A stretch of DNA of 64,000 bases from a virus, in the IMG/VR virus record IMGVR_UViG_3300032220_001761, positions 126,675-190,674 of that record. One strand, 5' to 3'. Under the pieces are notes generated by a model. The model did not search any database and was not told the DNA's origin. It saw nothing but the letters and a program-made list of their open reading frames with translations. Below, one piece after another: positions 14,634 to 23,160 of this stretch. Made by a program: the position numbers and the translations under genes. How positions within the stretch are numbered: the stretch's first letter is position 1; every line of letters begins with the position of its first letter.

Positions 14634-15197
14634 ATGGAAAATCTTGTTCCCTTCGAATCCCATGTGAGTGGATTAAAAGAAAAAAAAGAATGGATAGCAA
14701 AAGCAATCAAAGGTGGTGAAGGCAAACTAAGAGCTCAGTTAGGTCTTGATAAAGATGAGAAAGTTACTAAAACTCTTTTAGGAAAAGAGATAACCAAACT
14801 TAAATCTCAAGACACAGATCCTGATAAACCAGGAGCTCAATTGCCTCCAGCTAAAGAAAAAAAATACAAGAGATTAAATCTTGCGAAGACCTTGCTTAAG
14901 TTAAAAGAGAATCACTCTGAAATGAAAAACTATATGTTCTTTCAGAATGTGATCAATCTAATAGCTATGTGTGAGGATCTACTAGAACTAGATCCAGTGG
15001 AGGTTGATTCAATCCTTGGGGATGGGCACGATTGGGCTACCGATCATATTGCAACTTCTAAAGATGACGTTGAAGAAGTATTTAACTTCCTTAGAGCTTC
15101 AATTAAAGGTAATAAATATGCTCATGGTGAGGAAGGTGATGATACAGAAACAGAGATGGAGCCTGAATTAGTTATAACTGATAATAAAAATTGCTAA
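14634..15197 (+). CDS. Tagged hypothetical protein
   Basis: 187 residues. The N-terminus MENLVPFESHVSGLKEKK is a loose match to the capsid-targeting pattern. The middle is Lys-rich (about 40-85), the second half helical with an acidic tail (EEGDDTETEMEPE). No family recognised. Abuts the next gene, a 641-residue membrane protein, so the two probably form an operon. Confidence 0.6.
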   Translation: MENLVPFESHVSGLKEKKEWIAKAIKGGEGKLRAQLGLDKDEKVTKTLLGKEITKLKSQDTDPDKPGAQLPPAKEKKYKRLNLAKTLLKLKENHSEMKNYMFFQNVINLIAMCEDLLELDPVEVDSILGDGHDWATDHIATSKDDVEEVFNFLRASIKGNKYAHGEEGDDTETEMEPELVITDNKNC

Positions 15198-17123
15198 ATG
15201 ATACATTTATCCCTATTTGATGACTTTACTAAAGTAGAAGAATCTTTTAATTTCGATAGTTCGCAATTATTTGAATCCAAGATCAACCAGATGTTTTCTT
15301 TGATAGAAAACAATAATATGGTTGCTTGGTCTATAGATCAATTCAAAGACTTCTTTGGTGGTAAAATATTTGAAGGACACACAGAAGAAGAAAGCAATCT
15401 CCTTTTAGAAAAAGCTTATTTCAATTATGAAATGGGTATGCTTTATGAAGCTAGATCCGAATGGTTTGATAGAGAAAAAGATCTATACGAATTTGGAAGA
15501 GGAGCTATATCATATTTAAAATCAGATAACGGATACTATTTATTATTCAAGAACGGTAAAGGATTTATGATCTCTGAGAAAAGCATGGAAATGCTTAAAA
15601 ATAAAGAGAACCTAATTCTAGAGGGATGGTTTGATGATGCTTGGAACTGGGCAGGAAATAAATTAAAGCAGGCAAAAGACTGGACACAGAAGAATGTAAT
15701 AGAACCAATTAAAACTAACATTGTAGATCCTGTTGTTAATAAGACAAAGGAAATTTGGGGAATTGTATCTGATGGAGCTAGAAAAGTTTGGGAATTCTCT
15801 AAGGAGATAATATCTGCAACACTAGAATTCTTAAAGGAGAACTGGACTGATATCCTATTCTATATTTCTTTAGTTCTACAAGTGATAGCAGGGATAGTAT
15901 CATTCATACCTCTTGCTGGTCAAGCTTTGGGTCCAATACTATTAATCATAGCAGGAGCAATCCAAGTTACTACAGGAGGAGCAGACATTTACAAAGGATT
16001 TAAAATCATAAAAGAAGCTCCTTTTGAACCTGAAGAAACAGGTGCTTCTGAATTTATAAAAGGTGGAGCTAAACTTTTTAGTGGAGCTATAAGCATGCTA
16101 CTAGGAATTTATGAGGTTTCAACTTCAGCTAAGGCAGCGGTACCTGCTGCGGGAGCTGTTGATGCAGCTGTTGGAGGAGCTACTAAAACGTGGGTTAAGA
16201 CCACTGTTAAGTCTCTAAAAACAACCAAGTCATACGTTGCTATGTTTAAAACTGTTGTTGAATGGATTACATCAAAGATAGCTGGACTAGCAACAAAAGC
16301 AGTTTCTTCCGTTGGTGCCAAAGAGGTTGTTAAGGTGGGTACAAAAGAAACAGTCAAGGCAGTAAGTAAATTAGCAGGTAAAAAAATTGGAGAATATGCA
16401 AATAATGCAATAATACCTGTTATTTGTATGGCTGGATCATATGGGATGTCTTGGGTAATGGAAACAATTTTAAAAGCAGCGGCAGGTGCAGGAAAGATAT
16501 TTGATACAATGCTTTTAATGCCTAAAAAGTTATCCTCATCTATCGACAGTTTTCAAAAAAATCACACTGGTTCATGGATCGGTAGAACTATAGGTAGCGC
16601 ATTATCAGGATTTGTAAAACCAGCAGCAGATGTTGTTGGTAAATTCGCAGAGGATAAAATTAGACCTTTAACTAAACCAGCAACAGATTGGCTTACATCA
16701 TTACCTGAGGCTAATAAATTTACTAAAGATAGAGTTGAAAAAGAGGAAAAACTTTATGCCTGTTTAACAGGAAACCCCGTACCTAATCCAGGTGAAGTTA
16801 AAACACCAGCACAAAATGTTAAAGTAACCAAGCAAGACATAGTTGCTATGGATGCTATCGATGGAAACAAAGAAACTAAATCAATTAATAAGAATTTTGC
16901 AAAGAAAGAGGGTGGATTAGATCTATGGAATAAAATTGCTTCTGTTTCCAAAGAGGGAAGAAAAAAAGCTAGGAAGGGAAGAGAAAATAGAGATGAATGG
17001 AAAAAAGCAAAAAAAGAGGTGAATAAAAAATTTAAAGATTACGATCCTAGTTTTATTTCAAAGAGTAAAGATTTTGCTTCTTTAGACCTTAAAAACATAA
17101 AAAGTCGCTACGATTTTATTTAA
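15198..17123 (+). CDS. Large membrane-active virion-type protein
   Basis: 641 residues. N-terminus MIHLSLFDDFTKVEESF is a variant of the capsid-targeting signal. Near residue 140 a likely gp21-type site (LILE-GW) precedes a Trp-rich amphipathic stretch (FDDAWNWAGNKLKQAKDW). Hydrophobic segments follow at about 214-255 (two helices), 292-315 and 405-430, with Ala/Val/Lys-rich linkers, then a long basic tail from about 550. This is the architecture of an ejected protein that inserts into the host membrane, but no named family is recognised. Confidence 0.6.
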   Translation: MIHLSLFDDFTKVEESFNFDSSQLFESKINQMFSLIENNNMVAWSIDQFKDFFGGKIFEGHTEEESNLLLEKAYFNYEMGMLYEARSEWFDREKDLYEFGRGAISYLKSDNGYYLLFKNGKGFMISEKSMEMLKNKENLILEGWFDDAWNWAGNKLKQAKDWTQKNVIEPIKTNIVDPVVNKTKEIWGIVSDGARKVWEFSKEIISATLEFLKENWTDILFYISLVLQVIAGIVSFIPLAGQALGPILLIIAGAIQVTTGGADIYKGFKIIKEAPFEPEETGASEFIKGGAKLFSGAISMLLGIYEVSTSAKAAVPAAGAVDAAVGGATKTWVKTTVKSLKTTKSYVAMFKTVVEWITSKIAGLATKAVSSVGAKEVVKVGTKETVKAVSKLAGKKIGEYANNAIIPVICMAGSYGMSWVMETILKAAAGAGKIFDTMLLMPKKLSSSIDSFQKNHTGSWIGRTIGSALSGFVKPAADVVGKFAEDKIRPLTKPATDWLTSLPEANKFTKDRVEKEEKLYACLTGNPVPNPGEVKTPAQNVKVTKQDIVAMDAIDGNKETKSINKNFAKKEGGLDLWNKIASVSKEGRKKARKGRENRDEWKKAKKEVNKKFKDYDPSFISKSKDFASLDLKNIKSRYDFI

Positions 17124-17127
17124 AATA

Positions 17128-17137
17128 GATATATACA
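17128..17137 (+). promoter_or_regulatory. GATATATA-class element
   Basis: GATATATACA, about 15 nt before the ATG at 17152. Confidence 0.45.
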
Positions 17138-17151
17138 AATAAAAATAAGAC

Positions 17152-17979
17152 ATGCTTAAACACATCAAATTATTTGAAAGCTTCAATCTTACAGATCAAG
17201 ATATAGCAAACACCATATATGAAGAATGGAAAAGTTCATTACCAAGTGATATAATTTCTTTAATAGAGGGTAAGGTAAACGAATCTGATTATTTTGAAGA
17301 GGAATCAGAATTAACACCAGGAGAAATGAGAGCTTTAGCTAGAGAAATGCAAATCATTTCTAAGCCTCAATTAGCTGCTTTATATCTTTTTGCTTTAGGT
17401 AAAGCTGAAGATGATTCTTATAAATACATTTTAAGAATTCCAGGAATGCTAGATTTTGCAGATACGGACAATTCTGGAAATCCAACAATTACATACGCTG
17501 CTTTTGCTGATGCAATCGGGGCAGAATCTTTAACCACTGTATCTAGAACAATTAACAAATTCAGAAATCTTATCGATGGAGTTGGTGAAACACCAGGTGA
17601 AGTAGTTTACCCTAAAGTTATCCAAGCATACGATGCTTTCAAGTCAATGAATACAGATACTTTAGCGAGTGAGGCAGGTGAATCAATTCAAGATGCTACT
17701 TCTTCTATGAAAAATAGAGAGGCAGCTTTAGCATCTTCAGCAAAGGGTGCAGCAAGCAGAGCAGAGGAGAAAAAGAAGGCTGAAAAATTCGGAGCTGAAA
17801 TCTATAGACTAATTAATCAATTAAGAGCTAATCCAAAATTCAGTGATCTTAAAAAAGCCCAGTCATTTGCAGTTAATATTATATCTAGCGATTCAAAGAT
17901 CCCAACAAATAAGCTTTTAGGATATTACGAGACATACCTAAAAAGTAAAGGTATCTTTAATAGCCTATACTATGCATGA
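17152..17979 (+). CDS. Tagged virion-type hypothetical protein
   Basis: 275 residues. N-terminus MLKHIKLFESFNLTDQDI is a clear K-L-F-E-S capsid-targeting-like signal. The body is nearly all helical, with an Ala/Glu/Lys-rich coiled-coil-like segment (residues about 180-215). No catalytic motif. The 3' end overlaps the convergent membrane-protein gene by 23 nt. Confidence 0.65.
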   Translation: MLKHIKLFESFNLTDQDIANTIYEEWKSSLPSDIISLIEGKVNESDYFEEESELTPGEMRALAREMQIISKPQLAALYLFALGKAEDDSYKYILRIPGMLDFADTDNSGNPTITYAAFADAIGAESLTTVSRTINKFRNLIDGVGETPGEVVYPKVIQAYDAFKSMNTDTLASEAGESIQDATSSMKNREAALASSAKGAASRAEEKKKAEKFGAEIYRLINQLRANPKFSDLKKAQSFAVNIISSDSKIPTNKLLGYYETYLKSKGIFNSLYYA

Positions 17980-18445
17980 TAAACTGAATAGATAGATAAG
18001 ACAATACATACAAAGCCACTATGGAAATAAAATAGACATAGTGGCTTTTTAGTTTTTTAAGGAAATTAGTTTTTCTAACCTCTGCCGTAGCATCTACAAA
18101 AATGTAATGTCTGTCATTATCAGTAACATGTGCAGGGTCTTCAGGAAAATGAGGATCTCCACCGTCTCTTTCTAAACACATGGCAAAATAGATTTCTTCG
18201 GATATACAAGTATCTAATACTCGATTACGCATAAGCATAATCACACCATAATCAAAACAAAATATCAGTGTGAAGATAGCATGAAGATGATACATTGGAA
18301 AGGCATATTGTAGCAAAGCAGAAATAAGAATAGTTGCCACTATAAAAGTAAGAGGACGGACTAATGGAAGGTCGAAAATTCCCAAGACGTATCCTGTTTT
18401 TTTGTTCGAGTCTAAGTACTCCAAATAGATTTTATCTGTTGCCAT
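17957..18445 (-). CDS. Membrane protein, three predicted TM helices
   Basis: 162 residues. Hydrophobic helices at about 30-50 (LTFIVATILISALLQYAF), 53-72 (LHAIFTLIFCFDYGVIML) and 137-158 (YVYFISIVALYVLSYLSI). A hydrophilic loop between the second and third carries FPEDPAHVTDNDRHYIFVD. No family recognised. It has a full copy of the repeated promoter, so it is probably expressed early, unlike its tagged neighbours. Confidence 0.65.
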   Translation of the reverse strand: MATDKIYLEYLDSNKKTGYVLGIFDLPLVRPLTFIVATILISALLQYAFPMYHLHAIFTLIFCFDYGVIMLMRNRVLDTCISEEIYFAMCLERDGGDPHFPEDPAHVTDNDRHYIFVDATAEVRKTNFLKKLKSHYVYFISIVALYVLSYLSIQFIMHSIGY

Positions 18446-18458
18446 ATTTTTTTATTTA

Positions 18459-18500
18459 ATGCAAATGTAGATACTTCTACTTAATAAAAAAAATGTTTTC
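18459..18500 (-). promoter_or_regulatory. Bacteroidota-type promoter (copy 8)
   Basis: The minus strand contains GTAGAAGTATCTACATTTGC: the palindrome GTAGA/TCTAC running into TACATTTG, an exact TAnnTTTG box. This is the best single copy in the window. Confidence 0.75.
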
Positions 18501-18502
18501 AT

Positions 18503-18530
18503 AAAAAAAGGTCCCGAAGGACCCTTTTTT
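18503..18530 (-). terminator. Rho-independent terminator
   Basis: GGGTCC-TTCG-GGACC followed by T7 on the minus strand, 20 bp beyond the end of the NUMOD1-like gene. A-runs and T-runs on both sides make it potentially bidirectional. Confidence 0.8.
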
Positions 18531-18551
18531 AGTAAACCTGAAGTTTTAAAA

Positions 18552-18782
18552 TTAAGCGTTAGCCCAACGGAAACCTCCAGCTGTTTGGCAAATACCTCTA
18601 ACTACTTTAGAAATAGAACCAGTATTAACCCCTGTGTTAGCCGAAGCCTCACAGATAGATTTGTACTTTTTAATTCTACGACCACGCTCAGTCATTTGGA
18701 TAACTGGTGTGGTAACTCTTGATGGCTTAGCAGCCTTTTTACTTTTAGCTTTCATAGAAGCTTTTACTGTTTTTGTACTCAT
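18552..18782 (-). CDS. Stand-alone NUMOD1-like DNA-binding protein
   Basis: 76 residues. A basic tail of Lys, Ala and Ser (1-28) is followed by IKKYKSICEASANTGVN, TGSISKVVRG and AGGFRWA, matching the NUMOD1 DNA-binding motif normally attached to homing endonucleases. No nuclease domain is present. It could be a remnant, or a domesticated small DNA-binding protein. Confidence 0.75.
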   Translation of the reverse strand: MSTKTVKASMKAKSKKAAKPSRVTTPVIQMTERGRRIKKYKSICEASANTGVNTGSISKVVRGICQTAGGFRWANA

Positions 18783-18855
18783 TTTATTTTTTTTTAAGTA
18801 TATTTATTATATCCAAAAACCATAGTAAAGTTTCGTTTTAAACACTTTAGAGTGA

Positions 18856-18867
18856 GGATATATATAG
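18856..18867 (+). promoter_or_regulatory. GATATATA-class element
   Basis: GGATATATATAG, 4 nt before the ATG at 18872 of a doubly tagged gene. Confidence 0.5.
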
Positions 18868-18871
18868 CAAG

Positions 18872-19687
18872 ATGAAAAGCAAGAAAAGACGTGTTAACAG
18901 CTTTAAAAACTGGCTACTAGCGAGAGATTCAGCTAGCCGTATATCAACCTATCCTAAGTATCATAGCTTTTTGGAAAATTTAGATCCTATCGAGAGAGAT
19001 AGATCACAAGTAATGGATCTATTTGATTCAATTACAGACTCTAAAACCTTCTACAAGTTTAATCAAATAGTTAATCCTGGCTTAACCAAAGACGCTAAGC
19101 AGAGGAAGATTACAATCTGGATAGCAAATAAAGACCAGCAAGGAGGTATCATAGATTTCTTAGAATGCTTTAATCCACCTTCAACAAATATGAAGACTAG
19201 CATATGGATTACACTAGATGATAATGTGAAGGAAACTGAAATAGGAATTGCTGATTACCAGAGCCCAGATTCTAGATTCATATATGCTAAGATACCTTCA
19301 TCTTTTGACGACAGAAAAATAGTTGCTGAATCTAAAAAGGTAATACAATATTGGATTGAAAAAATAGACTTTTGGGAAGAAACAGCTAACAGCTTTTTTA
19401 AATGGTGGATGGAGAATTACATAATGGTTCAAGAAAAATATAGTAACTTCCTGAAGTCATTCGAATCTGCTGTGGTTGAATGGATGAGAACTGTTTCTCC
19501 AGAGGTAGCAGAAAAAGCATACCTAATGATAGTAAACAATTCAAAGGATACAAAAATAAGGAGAAGAAGAACCAGTCTTGGTACTAAAGAAATAATAGAT
19601 CATATAGATCAGGGTATAAAAGAGTTTAATATTCCTATAAGTGATGTAAAAAAAGGAATTGGGTTATTAGGAAATTTTGGTATTTAA
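18872..19687 (+). CDS. Tagged protein with C-terminal FG motif
   Basis: 271 residues. N-terminus MKSKKRRVNSFKNWLLARDS is a basic variant of the signal. C-terminus KGIGLLGNFGI is the shared motif. Trp-rich helical centre (FWEETANSFFKWWMENY, residues about 168-184). No family recognised. Rightward single-gene island; its 3' end overlaps the convergent leftward gene by 21 nt. Confidence 0.62.
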   Translation: MKSKKRRVNSFKNWLLARDSASRISTYPKYHSFLENLDPIERDRSQVMDLFDSITDSKTFYKFNQIVNPGLTKDAKQRKITIWIANKDQQGGIIDFLECFNPPSTNMKTSIWITLDDNVKETEIGIADYQSPDSRFIYAKIPSSFDDRKIVAESKKVIQYWIEKIDFWEETANSFFKWWMENYIMVQEKYSNFLKSFESAVVEWMRTVSPEVAEKAYLMIVNNSKDTKIRRRRTSLGTKEIIDHIDQGIKEFNIPISDVKKGIGLLGNFGI

Positions 19688-20659
19688 TTTTTTATAAGAA
19701 ACCTTAGCCTGTCCTATCCTGTCAAGAACAAAGAAATTAAGATCCTCTTGCCTGTAAATTTGAAAAGGACTTTTCTTATTCTTCTTTTCGTAAATAATTA
19801 TAGAATCTAGTCCACACAAAACAAAGTACTGATCAAGAGGTATAGGGGGAAGATTTCCATAACCCATTAGATTGTTAACGTATTCAGTTAATTCCTTCTT
19901 TTGTATTCTAGTAGTTCTTGTCGGATCAATAATGTTTGCTAGTTGAACACTAAGCATACCCCTACCTAACCAGTTTCTTAATGAGTTTCTTACCACTGAG
20001 TAGTTAACCATATCCCTTGATGCTTCCGGGCTTATTCTAAAAACCATAGTGTTCTCATCCTTTGACTCCAGCTTCCAGATCTTACTATTAAGTTCTATGT
20101 AACCCCTAGGACAAAGGAATGACTCACAGAAATGCCTAAGACCTTTCCTTATATCATTATTGTTTATATCAGTAAGACTGTTTAAGAACCCACCTTGAAC
20201 GAGTGCCTGTATTATAGTTCCAAGATCAGTAAAGAAAGAAGTTGCTTCTGTTAATCTGAAATTTTCCGCATATGATTTAATCTCTATTCTCCTATCAGAT
20301 CCTCTAAAAAGAACATCTGGATATTTTTTACCACCCGAATAAGAAGCTGAAGAAATGAGAAGACACATTATCTCTCCTGGTCCCAAATAAGAGTGACTCC
20401 ACTCGATGATAAAAGTAAATGTTTTGAATCCCTTTCCCTTTTTTATTAGTAGGGAATTAAGTTTTTGTATGGATTCTTCCACGGGAAGATCCTTAACAGT
20501 AATTATAAATCTCCAAAAATCAGAAAAAGATCTAGGGTTCTCCTCTATGTGTTGATTAAAAGAACTTAGAAATTTTTTGCTTATTGTCGGACTTATAGAT
20601 TTACTTGAAAAATATTCATCAAAATCTCTTCGATATTTTAATAGAACACTTTGAGACAT
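19667..20659 (-). CDS. Possible PD-(D/E)XK nuclease
   Basis: 330 residues. Residues about 94-130 contain GEIMCLLISSASYSGGKKYP, then DVLFRGSDRRIEIKSYA, which fits the E ... D ... E-x-K layout of PD-(D/E)XK endonucleases (Glu, the Asp of PDV, and EIK). No restriction-family name can be assigned. Other charged helices flank the core. It shares no tag. It could act on host or competitor DNA, or in phage recombination; this rests on the motif only. Confidence 0.5.
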   Translation of the reverse strand: MSQSVLLKYRRDFDEYFSSKSISPTISKKFLSSFNQHIEENPRSFSDFWRFIITVKDLPVEESIQKLNSLLIKKGKGFKTFTFIIEWSHSYLGPGEIMCLLISSASYSGGKKYPDVLFRGSDRRIEIKSYAENFRLTEATSFFTDLGTIIQALVQGGFLNSLTDINNNDIRKGLRHFCESFLCPRGYIELNSKIWKLESKDENTMVFRISPEASRDMVNYSVVRNSLRNWLGRGMLSVQLANIIDPTRTTRIQKKELTEYVNNLMGYGNLPPIPLDQYFVLCGLDSIIIYEKKNKKSPFQIYRQEDLNFFVLDRIGQAKVSYKKLNTKIS

Positions 20660-20719
20660 CCATATATTATATCTCTAAGTATCCAAGAAGTTACGAAAAA
20701 TTAGAAAGACAGATTTATC

Positions 20720-21787
20720 TTAATTTTCATCTCCCTTATACCAAAAAGGCTTCTGATAAACTGGTCTGATATTCTTCCAGATGATCTCGGAATAATCCTT
20801 ACCGTCCAGCATACAGAATATTATAGCCTTATTCATAGAAGTTTGGGTATTTAAGATCTCCGCTATTTCTTTTCTTGATAGATCCTTTCCTGTAATATTC
20901 CCCTCGAGAATTTCTTTAGCTCTGTCTTCTCTTACCTTGAACTTGATCTTAAGATCCTCAATTGTATTTCTAACCCAGCTATCAAATTCATCTGGCACTT
21001 TTTCTAGCATAAGGTTAAGATCCTTGCCCAACATAAGGCTTTCCCAAATATCAACATTAGAGAAGTTGGTTAGAAGTCTATGCAATCTGACATACTCTTC
21101 TCCTTTAATTTTCATCCTCTGTCCAGATTCGAATTTAATCACAAACCCTTCTTGGTCTTCTTTGATTATCTTTTTCAGATCCCTGTAGTCTTCTATTCCG
21201 TCATAAACCTTAACCACTAGATCTGGATGATACCAGGAATCTACCATCCATGTATGGTGATATTCAATTCTATGATCCATCATTGCAAGGAGAACTAATT
21301 TCTCCTCGTCTCCATAATCACAGACTATTCTGTTTTCTGGATAGATGATTTCACAAAGATAGAAATTGTGTACGTTTAGATTGGACCCATATTTCTCTTC
21401 CTGCTTTTTTAGTATCTCCATACCTCTCTTAGCCTGGTCTGAAGTAAATGAACCACGTGTTGCTAAGATCCATTCATCAGAATAATAAAATAATATTCCC
21501 AATGATCCATCCATCTTTTCGAAAACATCAAAAGGTTCATTGGGAATATTATCCATCTCCTCCATATTGAAGAATTTAGGAAACCCCCTAGCAATTACAT
21601 TTCCAGATTGGTCTAGTATGGTACCTCTCATGTTGAGAGTTATGTTATCCCACTTAGATTCAAATTGGCAATCTCTTGTGTAATTGTAAATAGAGATAGG
21701 ATGAACCGGGTGATCGTTTTTTTCGACCAACCCGGAATCAATATATTCTTGTAATACGTTTAAATCATACTTTAAGGTCTTTTCCAT
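20720..21787 (-). CDS. RNA ligase, T4 Rnl1-like
   Basis: 355 residues. The nucleotidyltransferase motif I FEKMDGSLG places the catalytic Lys at residue 91. An RGT segment (MRGTILDQSG) and GFPKFFNMEE lie upstream as in Rnl1-type ligases. Motif IV is EGFVIKF and motif V MKIKGEEYV. Rnl1 repairs host-cleaved tRNA together with a polynucleotide kinase; a P-loop kinase gene lies 6 kb away. Overlaps the upstream HD-domain gene by 16 nt, so the two are probably co-expressed. Confidence 0.88.
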   Translation of the reverse strand: MEKTLKYDLNVLQEYIDSGLVEKNDHPVHPISIYNYTRDCQFESKWDNITLNMRGTILDQSGNVIARGFPKFFNMEEMDNIPNEPFDVFEKMDGSLGILFYYSDEWILATRGSFTSDQAKRGMEILKKQEEKYGSNLNVHNFYLCEIIYPENRIVCDYGDEEKLVLLAMMDHRIEYHHTWMVDSWYHPDLVVKVYDGIEDYRDLKKIIKEDQEGFVIKFESGQRMKIKGEEYVRLHRLLTNFSNVDIWESLMLGKDLNLMLEKVPDEFDSWVRNTIEDLKIKFKVREDRAKEILEGNITGKDLSRKEIAEILNTQTSMNKAIIFCMLDGKDYSEIIWKNIRPVYQKPFWYKGDEN

Positions 21788-22305
21788 TTCCAGGATTTTT
21801 CTAGATTATTAAGGTCAAACTCTTCTAACATATTATCTGCCGCACCAAGGATTTCAAGTTTACTCCAATGAGGTCTTGACATGAACTCCTCTTGTTTGGC
21901 TCTTCTCATCTTATCAAATTGATGAAATCTCATATGGTCTCTGCACAAATCTGCAACTGTACTAACCTCACCTCCTAGACTTTTAATCCATTCTTGTACC
22001 TCAATGGATGCTAATATAAACTTAGCTACCTCAGTATCGTGTCCAGGACAAGTTGGATATCCATTCTTTGGATTTATTCTAACAGTGTCATGTTTAAAAA
22101 GATCGTGCAAACATCCCGCTAAAATAAGATCGGAATCTCCTGTAGGTATAAGTCTTTCAGTAACTATTTTTATATGTTCAAAAGCACTTTCCTCCGGATG
22201 AAAGTCAGGTCTTTCTCTTAAGCCCTTTAATGCCTCTAATCTAGAAGTAACAGATTGAGGAGGACTTGTGGTTTCGATTAATTCCAAAAATGTTGTAAAT
22301 TTCAT
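21772..22305 (-). CDS. HD-domain phosphohydrolase
   Basis: 177 residues from the Met at 22305 (MKFTTFLELIE); an open frame reaches farther upstream but crosses the promoter block and terminator, so the shorter start is preferred. The HD signature is seen as H at FEHIKIV, then LAGCLHDLFKHDT with adjacent His-Asp, then CRDHMRFHQ. This family hydrolyses phosphate esters of nucleotides or RNA. Position just before the RNA ligase suggests RNA end processing. Confidence 0.75.
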   Translation of the reverse strand: MKFTTFLELIETTSPPQSVTSRLEALKGLRERPDFHPEESAFEHIKIVTERLIPTGDSDLILAGCLHDLFKHDTVRINPKNGYPTCPGHDTEVAKFILASIEVQEWIKSLGGEVSTVADLCRDHMRFHQFDKMRRAKQEEFMSRPHWSKLEILGAADNMLEEFDLNNLEKSWKWKRP

Positions 22306-22345
22306 GTCGCAATTATAATAGATTTTTCCCAATAAAAAAACCCAA
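22306..22345 (-). promoter_or_regulatory. Promoter-like block for HD/ligase operon
   Basis: Minus strand: GGGAAAAATCTATTATAATTGCG. TATAATTG is one base from TAnnTTTG and the TCTA half of the palindrome is kept. Supports the start at 22305. Confidence 0.45.
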
Positions 22346-22363
22346 TTCGTTAAGAATTGGGCT
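22338..22363 (-). terminator. Rho-independent terminator
   Basis: CCCAATTC-TTAA-GAATTGGG followed by T7 on the minus strand. No firm gene feeds into it from the right; an 18-codon TTG frame with a hydrophobic product (22394-22450) is the only candidate. Confidence 0.7.
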
Positions 22364-22487
22364 CTTGATATATGAAGAAGCAAGAAGAAGGTTTTACCCT
22401 TCAGCTGCCGAGGATATAAATAATACTGCAAAGGCGATAAAAAATTTCAATCCTTTTTGAAAAATTCTCGGAGTCCGCGAGTAAAAT

Positions 22488-22500
22488 GAATATATAAAGG
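22488..22500 (+). promoter_or_regulatory. GATATATA-class element
   Basis: GAATATATAAAGG, 17 nt before the ATG at 22518. Confidence 0.5.
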
Positions 22501-22517
22501 AAATAGAAAGTATTAAA

Positions 22518-23123
22518 ATGAAAAAATACCAAGAATTTAGAACCATAAGAGAGGCAAGAAGGCCTAAAAAATGTCCAGTTCTTAACTTTAAGCCCATAAG
22601 AGAATCTGAGACTTATAAAGATATGATGGCAATGGGCTTTGTTGAAAGATTAGCTGATAACCCTGAAGGTATAGAAATTGCAGGAACAGAAGAGCAAAGA
22701 TACTTTAAAGATAGATTAGGTAACATCGCTTTTTTCCATCCTTCATTAGCAAGCAAGCCTAATTATCCTTACTACAATATTATGCACAACGGTAGCATCA
22801 GAGTATGGATCGGTAGTTCTAAATCTTCTGAATATGCAGGTTTATCAACAGACTTAAAAAGAACCTGTATGACTGTGGAAGATTATCTTTTCAAGATGGG
22901 ATTTTTAATAAAATTACTTGCTCAGAGACAAGGTTTCCCTATTAAAGATGCTGAATTAATTAACAACGAAAGCTATAAGGATCTAATCAGAAGAAAAATG
23001 GAAGAGGATCCATCAGTTGTAGGTAAATTGGAAGTACTTCCTCCTAGCTTAAAGCAAGAGGATCTAGGAAAAGGAGCAGGAATGCTTAAGAACTTCGGAG
23101 TTTTTGGTGACGACGAAGATTAA
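22518..23123 (+). CDS. Tagged protein, closest N-terminus to T4 CTS, with FG motif
   Basis: 201 residues. N-terminus MKKYQEFRTIREARR is strikingly like the T4 internal-protein signal MKTYQEFIAEA, with a cut possible at IRE-A. The near-C-terminal GAGMLKNFGVF followed by GDDED is the shared motif. The body includes FKDRLGNIAFFHPSLASKPN and a helical end. No family recognised. It overlaps an alternative upstream start of the next gene. Confidence 0.68.
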   Translation: MKKYQEFRTIREARRPKKCPVLNFKPIRESETYKDMMAMGFVERLADNPEGIEIAGTEEQRYFKDRLGNIAFFHPSLASKPNYPYYNIMHNGSIRVWIGSSKSSEYAGLSTDLKRTCMTVEDYLFKMGFLIKLLAQRQGFPIKDAELINNESYKDLIRRKMEEDPSVVGKLEVLPPSLKQEDLGKGAGMLKNFGVFGDDED

Positions 23124-23160
23124 TTACTTTTTACTTTCAAAAATAAATTTACCAAAGATT

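Noticed and set aside
21772-22431. Longer start for the HD-domain protein
   Set aside because: The extra 42 codons cross the terminator and promoter-like block; MKFTTFLELIE at 22305 fits the HD family better.
22394-22450. 18-codon TTG-start hydrophobic peptide before a terminator
   Set aside because: An AAAGGA stretch and a terminator flank it, but length and start codon are too weak to annotate as a gene.
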